NCBI GenBank assembly: GCA_963942565.1 | Contig: OZ012690.1 | Span: 37,577,552 to 37,641,551, forward strand | DNA: 64,000 nt | Direction of reading: 5' to 3' | DNA from: Maea johnstoni | Lineage: Eukaryota; Annelida; Polychaeta; Spionida; Magelonidae | Part shown: one piece after another, positions 32,912-45,322 of the stretch | Position numbering within the stretch: the first letter of the stretch is position 1 | How the letters are laid out: each line of letters opens with the position of its first letter | Notes under the pieces: generated by a model | Seen by the model: only the letters and a program-made list of their open reading frames with translations | Databases searched by the model: none | Told to the model about the DNA's origin: nothing | Made by a program: the position numbers and the translations under genes

Positions 32912-33590
32912 TGGAATTTGGAATTTTGTTTATCGTCACTTTTTCTGCCATATTGCAGCTAAGTCGTGACTAGCCAGTAAACTGGTGGAGGAAACCAGAG
33001 TACCCTGTGAAAACCATTGCCTAACCTCAAGTCACTGGCAACTTTCTCACATATCCTGGGTGGAATTGCAACCCGGACAGTTAAGTGAGAGACAGCTTGC
33101 AGTCAGTGGCAATGCATTAGACCACAAAGCCGTCAGGGCAGGGTGCTGAGACTCACCTGATGGTGGAACTACCATCACAATCATAGAACTCTGAATTTTG
33201 TATATCATTACTTTTTCTGCCATATTGTAGCTAGCCTGTTGTTAGTGGATGAGGAAACTGGAGTATTGGTAAAACCAATCGCCTAACAGCAAGTCACTGG
33301 CAACTTTCCCACATGCCTCAGCCAGAATTTGAAACTTGGCAGTGGTGAGGGACAGCAAGCTGTCAGTGGCAACATCTTAGACCAGTTGGCCACCAGGGCA
33401 GGACCTTATTATCACAGAGTATGGTTATTTTAACTGGTGTACCCAGGGAAAACCACCGCCAAACATCATAGGCAACTTTCTCTGACCTACCCGGGCCAGG
33501 ATATGAACCTATACAGTGGCGAAAGACAATTAACGATCAAGCAGTGGCAACGCTTTAGACCACTTGGCTATCAGGACAGGCCCTGTCATA
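32912..33590 (-). repeat. Cluster of three tRNA-Leu-like SINE copies, copy B
   Basis: Counterpart of 3733-4430, in the same order and minus orientation (about 32912-33142, 33190-33403 and 33404-33590), so all three predate the duplication. Confidence 0.75.
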
Positions 33591-33902
33591 ATTATTGATT
33601 GATTATTCTTAAATATTTTGAATATCAAGAGAAAATAAATGAATTAGATAAATGAAATGAAACAGAGCTAGAAACTTGCATGAACAACTTGTTCTGAGTG
33701 ATTTTCAAACTCTTTTCAGTGATTTTCTAGAAACTCAAAATTACATCTTGATTGAGTGTGTTCCTATCCCTTTCAGTGATTTCAGGGACTTGAATGCTTT
33801 TTTGGCATTGACTTGCCATGTTGAACATTATATACAAGTTTATATGCAGGCAGCACCAAATAATCAAATATGAAGCTACGACTCAAATTGAAATTTCCCC
33901 AA

Positions 33903-34250
33903 TCATATCCACCCAAACTCCAACTCAAAATCTTGTAATCTCAAAATCCAGGCCATCACACGACAAGCAAATCCCCCGCTCTGAACTGCGCCCGCTTGAC
34001 TTTGGGCGTAGGCGCCTACGGATTGACTGTTCTGCTCCCAGACTCTTCCACGATGCGCAGGTCTCGACCTCATCAGATTGGACATCACGAGAAAATCCTC
34101 TGGATTATGGAAATGCAAGAATTGGGGATGCTCAATTGAATCGAGCAGCTCTATCACAAGCTGCGGGAAATATTCTGTGCGCCCGAAGACAAGGACTATA
34201 AAGCTGTCAATGCGCCACTCTCCAATAGAGGAGGTAATAATCAGCAAGCA
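33903..34250. other. Conserved GC-richer block, copy B
   Basis: This is the counterpart of 4735-5066. The minus strand is again open across the block, with four residue changes that I can see (Ala/Val, Ala/Thr, His/Arg, Gly/Ser) beside silent ones. The function is unknown. Confidence 0.35.
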
Positions 34251-34347
34251 AAAAGGAGGGAAATAATTCATTTTCTTACGATAGACACAACTTTTCAATT
34301 TTAGAATCAATAGGGATTTTGATTTATTTTAAATATAAATCAATATA

Positions 34348-34504
<157 letters not shown>

Positions 34505-34569
34505 CAAGAGGATATTCATAAATTGTATTGGAATTATGTTTTGTCATTGCCTTTTTTGCCAATTTTTTG

Positions 34570-34765
34570 TAACTGCAGCTTAACGATGAGAAGCTAGTTG
34601 TTAATGGTGGAGAAAACCTGTAAAAAAATCAGGGGAAAACTACTGACTATCCCAAGTCACTGGCAACCTTCTCACATGTCCTAAGCTGAATTTGAATCTT
34701 GGTAGAGGTGAGAGACAGCAAGCAGTTGATGGCGCTGCCTTATACCACTGGCTATTGTCCCTCTC
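34570..34765 (-). repeat. tRNA-derived SINE copy, minus
   Basis: Contains 'ggtggagaaaacctg', 'aagtcactggcaaccttctc' and 'gagagacagcaagcagt' in SINE minus order. Copy A keeps only the tRNA-side end near 5515-5590. Confidence 0.65.
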
Positions 34766-34899
34766 CATGCTGAACATACTATCAGATGAGTACTCATTTG
34801 CTGTGTTTTCAGTCATTTTTTCAGCTGTTTTTGCATCATTTTGTATTGACCAAATTAGCCAGCAGCAGCATAAGGGTTAGGGGCTGCCTTCTGATTCAG

Positions 34900-36324
34900 T
34901 GTGACTTGTCACACGAGGAGAAGCTTTAATAGTAAGAGGAAGCCTTGTTATCACAAGAGTGAGTTGTGGGCAAACAATGTCATAATAACCCCTCCCACTG
35001 AGGCCCTCTATATTCTTGTCGGCCCGAAAGGGTACACTTAATTGTCGCATATTGGATGTTTTATTCATTTAGTGGCGGTAGCCGAACGCCCTTTATAGCG
35101 GCTGGGGCTAGACCAGACAAAATCAGCATACCAATCATGACGTCCCCGTTCTCCATGGGGGCAGCAACTTGAATATCTGTCTTTGGTAGGGGGTACACAT
35201 AGAAAGGCTGCAGTCGAGTCTCAGTCTGCATCCCAGGCCATAATCAAATGTCATCTCGCGTGGATAAATGAAACTTGCGGATACTTATAAATATGCATAT
35301 ACAACCCCCTCTTGTGGGAATTGTAATAACTAAATTACCAACTAGTGTAAATATGTAGGCGCAAGCATTAAATTACATATGAAAGGGTGAAGCAAAGTTT
35401 AATCCTAGTAGTAAGGCTGTATAGGCCTAGCAAATTGCAGCCAAATCTTTATTCTGGATCGAATTTCTAGTATACAGGGCTAACCATTCGCTTATCTAGT
35501 CAGGTCGAGCTAGCCAAGTACCTAACTCAAGAAAACTAGGGGGCAAAAGGAATATCTATTACTATCAGTTATACCCTGTTAGAAAGTGTGCTATGGTCTG
35601 ATATCTGCCAAAAAGCACCTGTATGCCAATTTGTCACCTGCTCTTCTACGGTAAGAAAAATGAAATACATCACATTGCTGGCTAAGAGTATGTTTATGGT
35701 TATAATCTGAGTATATTGTGGTCTTCCTTGAAAAATAAGATGCCCAAAAATTTGGCAATTGCCAGTTTTTGCCACACAGTTTCAAAATCCTGGCTAAGAC
35801 CCTGATCATATCATTGGCAATTTCAAAACACTCTGAAAAATTATATCAGTGACCAATTCTTAACTGTAAGTGTTATTCAAACTACTCTTGTATAGCAGAT
35901 TACAAGAATACTAAACGATAAATCTTTACCTACTTAACCAACTATTTTTGGGACATTCACAATTATTATTTTAGACCTAATTGTCCTTTTTCTCCCAGTG
36001 AGCCCCTATAGGTTATGAGTGTGTGGGTTAAGGCCATTGGGAGGGGGGTAGTCTTCTGTGCTGTTCCGTTGCAAGAACAATGAGACTCGAGAGATGGGCT
36101 GAGAACAAAAGCTATTATCTTTTGATGGCACCAGGAACCGTATCTCCGCAATCCACAGTCCTAATCAATGTACAGCACAGTCTTTCCCCTGTAGACAAAT
36201 ATAGTCCAGTTCTTCTCTGGCCTGCTAGAGATTCTGTGCTGCCATGGAGTAATAAACCCTGCAATGACAACCTCCTCTTTGGGAAAGTATGACAATACAG
36301 GGTAGCAATAAGAGTTGGGAGTAA
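34900..36324. other. Non-coding stretch, copy B of about 5600-7100
   Basis: Holds the conserved island (about 34900-35270) with two TATAAAGGG-like boxes on the minus strand, then AT-rich DNA. A fragment of the 'cttagccaggattttgaaa' family lies near 35690-35800 on the minus strand. No gene seen. Confidence 0.35.
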
Positions 36325-36924
36325 TTAACCCTTCAAATGCAAAGGCTACTTTCGTCCAAAGCACAAGAACACAAAGATTTTTGAAAACCATCTAAACCCT
36401 GTCATGTTGGTATTCATTGGATAGCTCTCATTGAGTGCCCTCAGATGAATACCTATAATCCCATACGCCAGGGTTTCAGTAATTTTTCATTTTTTTGCCT
36501 CATTTTGATAAACAATAAGCTAGATATCTAGTTTGATAGCACAGTTGGACTTGTTAATTTGAGGATTTGGTTGCTCATAGTTTATCTCAGTATTCCAGTA
36601 ACAGAGATTGAAGCAGCTCTAGCCATGGTTCCATGGATGGGGGATGCCTCCAGACCCCCCCTCCCTCTCCCTGAGTTCAGACCATTTAAAAAATTGATCA
36701 GGTCTGAAATGGATTCTCCTGCATTTTCAGTGTAAAGTCTATGTAATAAGCACAAGATCATATTGTAAAAAGCCAAATTGTAAGAAACTTTGTGACAAGC
36801 CGGGCCCCACCCACTCAGCTGGTCCAGTCAGATGGAGGTGTTGCCAGACTATAGTTGCCAAGGGAGAATGTCAGTTAATGCATTACCCAATCATGCTTGT
36901 TGCGCCCGAAAGCTCCAGGGATTT

Positions 36925-37205
36925 AGCCAGAACCAGTCTAGCCTGTCTTTTGGACAGGCAGTTTCCAGAAAACCTGCTTTTTGGATAGGCAAACGTTTCT
37001 ATAAAGAAGTTTCAAATTTGACTTTTTGGGGGTAATAACCAAATATTTTCTTAACAAACCATCTTTCTGGACATAGCTGATGTGTAAAGTGCCTTTTTTA
37101 CATAAAAGGCTATTGAATGTAGTTGGTATAAGGATTTGAAGTAGATTAGTGGCTAAATCTGGACAGGCAGATATTTTGGAATTCCTTTCTAAAAAAAAAG
37201 TCAGT
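36925..37205 (-). repeat. Dispersed 'cctgtccaaaa' repeat, copy B of 7737-8035
   Basis: Same orientation and words as in copy A ('cttttggacaggcagtttcc'). Confidence 0.65.
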
Positions 37206-37489
37206 TTTTGGAAAATATTTGAAGGAAGAATGTTTACTTAAAATAACAGCTCTCCTTTAAATATTTTCCAAAGTCATTTTCATGATATCATAGGTCGATA
37301 AGACGTTTCTCAAGGAAGCTCATGAATCTTTAAGCATCAAAGGGTTAAGGTCTGAGCTCTGTATTATTCATGATACTCTGTCCACAATCACTTGATTTAC
37401 AGTGGAACGACAATCAAATCAGAGCACTGGCCGGTACCAGCATCACGGCTATAATAAGGAAGCCTTTAGGCAAGATTTAATAAGGTCAC

Positions 37490-38210
37490 CGTCAGATCTG
37501 CCGGAAATGGCACTGAGGACTGAGAAATGGCCATGATTCGATCAGCACCCAATAACCTACCAACTGACCACTCATCATCAGATCTCGAGAAAATGGTGAT
37601 GAATACTGAGGAATGGATGTAATACAATCAGCAGCCAATAGCCAGCCTACTGACCAGTCACCATCAGATCTGGAGAAAATGGTGCCGATAACTGAGGAAT
37701 GGTTGTAATACAATCAGCACCCAATAGCCAGCCTACTGACCAGTCATTATCAGATCTGGAGAAAACGGTGCTGAATACTGAGAAATGGTTGTAATACAAT
37801 CAGCACCCAATAACCTTAGTACCATTATACTGACCAGTCATCTTAAGATCTGGAGAAAAAGGTGCTGAAAACTAAAAAAAGGGCCACAATACAATCAGCA
37901 GCCAATAGCTGGCTCAGCCAACTGACCAGTCATCATTAGATCTGGAGAAAATGGTGATGAATACTTAGAAATAGTTATGATTTGATCAGCAGCCAATAGC
38001 TGGTTGAGCCTAACTGACCAGTCAACATTAGATCTAAAGAAAATGGTGCTGGAAACTTAGAAATAGCCATAATACTTGAATCAGTACCCAATAGCTGGCT
38101 GAGCCAACTGACCAGTCAACTTCAGATCACGAAAAAACAGCGTTTGAAGCTTAGAAACGGTCATAATACAATCAGCAGCCAATAGCAGTCTACTGACCAG
38201 TCACTAGAAC
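37490..38210. repeat. 91-bp minisatellite array, copy B
   Basis: About eight diverged units of the array seen at 8300-9930, with the same 'acaatcagcacccaatag' and 'gatctggagaaaatggt' cores. The homogeneous seven-unit core of copy A is missing. Confidence 0.85.
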
Positions 38211-38304
38211 AAGATGACACATGCTTATAAGGACCATGTAATGTTAAATTTATGAATTGCTTCGCCAGCAACATCAGCTACATTTACAAATCACCAAAAG
38301 CATA

Positions 38305-39243
38305 CTGTAAAGTTCGAAATATTAGCGTGCTTAAATTTAGCGAATTGATCCATTTTGCCATGTTAGCGAATCGTAATATTAGCGTCTGAACCATCTCGAA
38401 AAGCGCCATCTGCCGACAGATATTCAAACTAGACCTGGTTTGATAAACGGTCAAAAGGTGGCGTGTATTAATATATACAGTATGTACATACAATGGAGGA
38501 CAAAGGGACAGTTCCTTTGTCAAGGAAATATTGGAAATAAAACTGAATTTAAACTGCCACAAACCCTGATAAGACAAATAAAGATTTGAAAAACAATGTT
38601 TTGTGTTTGCTTTGCATCTTAAATGAAAAAAAGTCAGAAAAGAGCCGAATTTTGATATGGAGGTGTGTAATTTTCTTTGTTTTGGTAGCGCCATCTGGAG
38701 TCTATGTCAAAAACTATTTCTTTTGGAAAATATGTGCACAACAAATTGTGTACTCACTATGAGTCAAAACTGCGTTTTTATTTGGTTTCAGGCTATATAT
38801 ACATTCAGATATGATAGCCCTCACTTCAGAATACCATTTACATGCTAGAAATTCGTTATTAACTGAGATAAATCGATGTCGGGTGGGTCAAAAACGTCAC
38901 ATACGTGGCGTCATCTGGTGGCTTTGTCAATAGCTAATTTTTGGGAAAAAATGTGCACATCGAGTTGTGCACCCTTAAGTGCATTAAAACTGCATTTTTA
39001 TTCAGTCTTTGGCCACATATGCATTTAAATATGATACCTCTCGCTTCAGTATATCATTTTCATTCTCGGAATTAGTAAATTACTGAGAAAAAACGATGTT
39101 GAATCCTTGTGAGACTACCTAGAAAAACAAAGAAAAATCGTTGAAAAATGAAACAAATATTACTGGATCGTAATATTAGTGAATCTGACCCACTCGCTAA
39201 TGTCGCCAATAATAATTCCACGCTAATATTTCGAACTTTACAG
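38305..39243. mobile_element. Tc1/mariner-type element, copy B only
   Basis: The 939-bp element has perfect inverted ends of 25 bp, starting CTGTAAAGTTCGAAATATTA, flanked by TA (38303-38304 and 39244-39245). Copy A keeps the single-TA empty site near 9990. A TA duplication with long perfect ends is typical of Tc1/mariner relatives. Inside, two related blocks of about 60 bp ('ttcagatatgatagccctc' and 'tttaaatatgatacctctc') repeat. No transposase recognised. Perfect ends suggest a recent insertion. Confidence 0.92.
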
Positions 39244-39299
39244 TATGAGATTCAGTCAGGCTAGCAGGGTATCATATTAGTAGTCCATAGTACACTGTG

Positions 39300-40320
39300 A
39301 TTTTAATATACCTTTTACCATTAGTATGCTCACAGTGACCAAAAGTGGCCCAACAATTTTGGTGTTCATCTTACAGGTGTAAGCATATTGGGCAAATAAT
39401 TTTGATGGAGATATGTTGATTAGAACTATGGATGTCATTGATATCCTCTTTTTTCCGATTCAATTAATTGGTATACTCTTTCCTATATATAGTGATTCGA
39501 TTGGGTTCGATACCTCGTGTCTTGGCCATATGCCTGAGTAGAGTACACCATTCCTTCCAATTTCTCTTACAGAAACCATAGAAAGTACTTCAATATTTAG
39601 TCAGAGTTTGACTTAGCGTTAGTTTAACAGGAAAATGTCTGTGAAAAGTATAATTTTTATTAATAATCATACATTATTATTGGGGTAGAGAATATCGATT
39701 ATTTCGATTCGATACCCAACCTTTCAATTCAATTTAATTGACAAAGTGAAAATGTTGATTTATCGATTTTTCAACTATCGATGACATCCTTAATTAGAAC
39801 ACTACCATGAATTCTCCTTCAAGTATTTCATAAAACCAATCTTGACTCCAAAGTTATTGTAATAAGTGTTGTAGATCAAGATAACAGATTTCAAGATGAA
39901 CTTTAAGTTATGAAGTGGTTAAATATGCCTTTAACCATCTAACAACAATGCTTTCACGCCTCTTTCATATGCAATCCCATTTGCATAGACTTTCTGATTA
40001 GAACACAACAAAAACTCTTTCAAATATCTTATAATATCTATCATAACTCCAAATGTATTCTCAAAAGTATCATAAATCAAAACAAAATTTCATGATGACC
40101 TCTTAGTTATGAATTGGTTAAACATGCCTTCAATCATCTAACTAAAAATGTGTTCATGTCTCTTTTGATTGTAATCCCTATTGCATCTAGACTTGTTGAT
40201 GTTGATAAGGACACTACCAAAATTTGCCTTCAAATATTTTATAAAACAATCTTAACCCCAAAGTTATTGTCATAAGTATCATAGACCGGCACCCAGATAA
40301 CATTTTCAAAAGGAACTCAA
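39300..40320. repeat. Tandem array of MITE family 1-like blocks, copy B
   Basis: Three blocks of about 203 bp carry 'gattagaacac', 'caaatattttataaaa' and 'ccaaagttattgtcataag', at about 39793, 39995 and 40200. Copy A has a single block (about 10070-10171), so B expanded or A contracted. Confidence 0.65.
39427..39792. mobile_element. Small hAT element inside the MITE array
   Basis: The 366-bp element has ends TATGGATGTCATTGATA and, inverted, TAAGGATGTCATCGATA (15 of 17 match). It is flanked by perfect 8-bp duplications, ATTAGAAC, at 39419-39426 and 39793-39800. The inside is rich in ATTCGAT motifs, like the larger hAT element at 45323. Confidence 0.8.
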
Positions 40321-40324
40321 TGTG

Positions 40325-40531
40325 TAAACCCTTATGCTGCTCAGGTGGCTAATTAGGCCAATACAAATGATGCAAAAAATCTAAAAAATGACTGAAACCC
40401 TGGCACATGGGTACTCATTTGAGAGTACTCAGTGAGAGCTATCCAATGAATATCAATATGACAGGGTTAAGGTGGTTTTCTTTGCATCCGTGTGCTTATT
40501 ACATAAGTAGCTCCAGCATTAGAAGGGTTAA
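40325..40531 (-). repeat. TTAA MITE family 2 copy, minus
   Basis: Reads TAAACCCTTATGCTGCTCAG on the left and ends CATTAGAAGGGTTAA. The reverse complement matches family 2. Copy A has a different sequence at this junction. Confidence 0.7.
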
Positions 40532-40827
40532 ATATGCCATAATACAACCAACTGCAATGCTTTCACGTCTCTTTCATATGTATTCCCTACAGCATACAGG
40601 CCTCTATTAATCACCTATGAGTACAATGCTAAGCTGAAGGCCACGTACATGTTGAATGGAAACAGATAAGCCGACTGACTAAGATGGATCTGTTTCGTCG
40701 CACGCTCCTCATAACTCAACCTACATACCCAGATGTTACTGTTTTTGTGCTGGCTGTTCGTGTTCACTTTCTTTCTCTGCTTCATTCCGGATGTTCAGGT
40801 CTCAATGTATAGATACAATTAACTTAA

Positions 40828-41576
40828 GGTGATAGTCTAGTACACCAAGATTATCACCACTAGGTGGCTTCCTTGGCTGGCCCCTAAGAATGGATATCAA
40901 AACAAAAGATGACACATGAGCAGTGTTCACTCGCCACGAACCTCGAGCTGGCAACAGTCTATTGTGGAGCACAAAAGGCAGGGCCCTAGGGGTTTTCCTC
41001 GTTACATTGCTCCTGAACGACATGGCTGTCTGCTTTAACCATGCAGATTCCTTCGAGATAGACCATTTCAAATGATCAAAATTTTCATCTCATTTTCTGG
41101 CTGAAAGTGAATAACGATACAGTCTTTGAAGCCTGTATTTTAGAATATGACAGATATGGTACCTTGAATTCTGACAGGACCTGTAAATCAGGATTTGCAA
41201 TGTAAACCACGTGCTGTTAGTAATTTTGAGGCGTATGGGACACATTTTTAAAAATGTTTTTAAGATACTCATCGTGCACATCCCCTGTTGAGGTAGGACC
41301 TTGCACCTCACCAAAGACATGAATAATCATATGGTAGACTCTCATTTTCAAGTAAAGGGTAAGTCTTCACATTTTGCCAAAAAACGAAACACATCCAGAT
41401 ATGTTCTTTAAGCGTGCCGCATTGCCTCAAAATAGTCATTTATTGATAAGTTTACCATTATTCTGTAACTATGAGATGTAACCTTTACAATAGCATAAGT
41501 GTCGCTGTCTTCATTAAACTCAGTTTTCAGATATTCAAGTTTTAAAAATGACCCGTGTATCGAATAGGGTTCTACC
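40828..41576. mobile_element. TTAA-targeting element, copy B only
   Basis: The 749-bp insertion has ends GGTGATAG and TTCTACC, and TTAA on both sides (40824-40827, 41577-41580). Copy A has one TTAA at this place (10464-10467) and nothing between. The right TTAA is also the first four bases of a family 2 MITE. TTAA sites are used by piggyBac and Kolobok elements; the short GGT ends do not decide which. No transposase seen. Confidence 0.8.
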
Positions 41577-41786
41577 TTAACCCTTCCAATGCTGAGCTAC
41601 TTTTGTCCAAAGCACTAGATGCAAAGAATTCTGAAAAGCATCTAAAGCCTGCCATGTTGGTATTCATTGGATAGCACTCTTTGAGTACTCTCAGATGAGT
41701 ACAAATGTGCCAGGGTTTCAGTCATTTTTCAGGTTTTTCGCATCATTTGTATTAGCCAAATTAGCCAGCAGCAGCTTAAGGGTTAA
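41577..41786 (+). repeat. TTAA MITE family 2 copy
   Basis: TTAACCCTTCCAATGCTGAG to CAGCAGCTTAAGGGTTAA, with near-exact inverted ends of TTAACCCTT. Counterpart of 10464-10673. Confidence 0.85.
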
Positions 41787-41891
41787 TACTCACAGACACC
41801 AAAGGTAGCCTGACAATGTTGATGTCTTTTTGAAAGCTAGTTGGAAGCAGAAGTTATACAACTACATATTATATCAAGAAGTCCTGTCATA

Positions 41892-42610
41892 CTGTACACT
41901 GCCTTAATATTCCGTGCTTAAATAGTACGGATCTCTTAAGATCAAAAAAGTCCGGTGTTTAAATAGTCCGGATTCGATCCCCTTATGCAGCAACATCTAC
42001 CGATCATGACGCAAACTAATTTTTGTCAGGTGAACCGTCACGGCGGCGACGTGACCAAGCTCGAACTTGTCTGCATTTGATCATTAGATTACATCAGGGA
42101 GCTTCCATACGATAGAAGCTCTCTGATTGCAGTCAAAATGTTCAAGTTGCCTGCCACATCAGGCGAGAACAACTCACCTAGTTGCCATTAGCAACCAGGT
42201 AAGACAAAGGAATGAATGTCACAAACATTCATGATGGCTTCATATTCAGGAAGCACTCAAACAAAGGAATGGGAAAGGGATGGGTTAAAATGGCCAAAAA
42301 AGAGCTGAAATATTTCATTTAATTATATTAGCAAAGTTAAAGGGTTAAAAAAGGCATTAGAGAGATGATTTGATAATTAGAGTTAATTCTGCCAGGGATT
42401 TTTTTATGATTCTGCATATATGACGCCTGTGAAGGTGATAGTGGCGCATCCTATTGACTGACAGTGAAACTAACGGACAAAGGGACGAGCGTAGGTCCCC
42501 TTCTATTTTTTTTTTGCATTACATTTTTGTCCGTTTTTAAACATTCCGGATTCTTCCAAACGGAAAAATCCGGAATGTTTTTACACACGGACTATTAAGG
42601 CAGTGTACAG
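41892..42610. mobile_element. Second Tc1/mariner-type element, copy B only
   Basis: The 719-bp element has ends CTGTACACTGCCTTAATA, complemented at the right, continuing to 25 bp with one mismatch. It is flanked by TA at 41890-41891 and 42611-42612. Copy A keeps a single-TA site near 13165. The inside has CATTCCGGAT and ATCCGGAATG arms that can pair near the right end. No transposase recognised. Confidence 0.9.
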
Positions 42611-42612
42611 TA

Positions 42613-43611
42613 CTTCATACATGGTTTTAGCTTTTCCTCACCAGATGTCACTTCTGTACAGCATCATCTACACATAATCTAAACTCAAACAACAACAGTC
42701 TTAAAATCCTTTACCACACATGTCATGCGGTAGGGTCCCCAAGTAAATTGCTTCAAATGTGCTGCCATCTATTGCTAACAGCTATAATCAATTCCAAAGA
42801 ATGCCGGAGGATTGCCAATCCAGAACCGCATGCATGTATGTATCAAGATCATATATATATGTAGAATACAATATCTCTCAGGTCCTGAGCCTTAGAATTT
42901 ACAATCTCAACCCTATCAATTAACCTTTTCATTTTTATACTTTTCGCTATACAAGCATGAACTTTACAATAGAGCAAGATCTTCCAAATCAGTTTAACCA
43001 GGTTAACCTAGGTTATGAATATCTCTAGTCTAACATCGGTGCAACCATTGTGTTTGACTTGGCATTTATATACTCATGTATATAAACCTCATGAGTTTGA
43101 CATTCTATTAACAATTCACACACACTTTTCTATTCCAATATTTTTGTTTGATTAATAAAAAATGGTTGTTAAGAACAGATGAAAACTCAACCAATCAAAA
43201 TAACGTGTATTTGGCCCTGTGGGCATTGGTGACTTAACCACAACCATGGGTAACACCGTTTTGGAATGTGAAAAATTCATGAAATTTTGCTTTGTATCAG
43301 TGATCAAGAGCTGAAAATATTTGGTGAGCATTATGAGTAATGCTCTTATATATAACAAATGTAAGTTGAGAAATATAGTTTCTGAATTAGGCCCCAGATG
43401 GCAGCCCTGCATAGATATGCAAGCATTCCTCATTGACAACAGGTTTGGTCAATGGAGATGGGTAGCGTAAGGCAAGGCAAAACTTCCAGCGACTGGAGAT
43501 CAAATATTTTCTTAATTTCATTTTATCGACCAATGAGCTATAGATAGATAGAAAATTAGGTTAAGCAAGAAATGTCTCAAAGGCAACACTATATTCTGTA
43601 TGTATTTTTGT
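42613..43611. other. Non-coding stretch, counterpart of about 13170-14515
   Basis: AT-rich duplicated DNA, no gene seen. Confidence 0.45.
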
Positions 43612-43770
43612 ATGTGTTTTTGTATGTATGCATGCATACATACATGTATGTATGTATGTATGTATGTATGTATGTATGTATGTATGTATGTATGTATGTA
43701 TGTATGCGGATGGATGGATGGATGGGTGGATGGGTGGATGGATGGATGGATGGAAGGATGGATGGATGAG
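43612..43770. repeat. TATG and GGAT microsatellite
   Basis: TATG run followed by GGAT/GGGT repeats. Counterpart of 14519-14650, with the GGAT part grown in B. Confidence 0.95.
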
Positions 43771-44185
43771 TGAATAGATACATAAATCCATAGATATCAA
43801 TTTATAAATATTACACACCAATATATTTATCTTGCAATGGAAAAAAGCTCATATTCTCATCTCAATTATACTATACAGATTTTCTACAAGCCAAATATAC
43901 TTCCATGAGTTGAACACCTCTGTACATGTTCAGTTCTGGGTCTGAGACATCAGGATGAGTTCAACTGATGCATGTTTTATTATAAACCTAGCAAGAAGCT
44001 TAGGAGTACAATATCAAAAAAATAAAATAAATCAATTCATGATAAGTACATGTATTAACTCACCTGAACTAAAGAAGCGAAAGTAGCAATAGGTGCTCCT
44101 TATTTCCCATCAGTCTGTCTCTTGAAGTCACATGTAATCAATATCCTGAATATAAATAGAATATGGTCAACAATAAGTTTGAGAC

Positions 44186-44805
<620 letters not shown>

Positions 44806-45322
44806 CCAACAACTAACTTAAATGTTAAATATATTTCACTTGCCGCTTTATACAAATAACAATAACAATTTCTGCCGAGTTAGACCTTGACCATTCCATC
44901 CATGTGATAAGAGTATGGCTCAGTCTAAGCCAGGATTTTAAAACTGGGTGTCTACATTTTGGCTATTCTAAAAACTACGGGTGTCCTTATTACAATTGGT
45001 ATCATAAAATATCCAGGGTTCCACATTTGTCAGAATTCTTACTAGCCCAGCAAGGCTAGTATTTAAACTAGCCCTACATTTTCACTAGCCCTACCAAAAG
45101 TTGCACTAGCTCTACCCAAAATTTGAAAAAGAATGACCGAAAGTGGTCATTAAAATGAGATCTGAACAATCTCACTGGCCTCAGTTGCAAGCGTATACAA
45201 TTGTTGCAGCAATTTCTTTTTTTTTTCTCAGATTTTGGCCATACCTGTTAAAATGAAGACTAGCCCTATTGGGCCAGTCTTACTAGTGTTTTACCTGCCC
45301 GCCAGTCTGGTTTGGTGGCAAC

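Noticed and set aside
38284-38694. 136-codon minus frame
   Set aside because: It crosses the left end of a mariner-type element. The frame does not exist in the uninterrupted copy A site.
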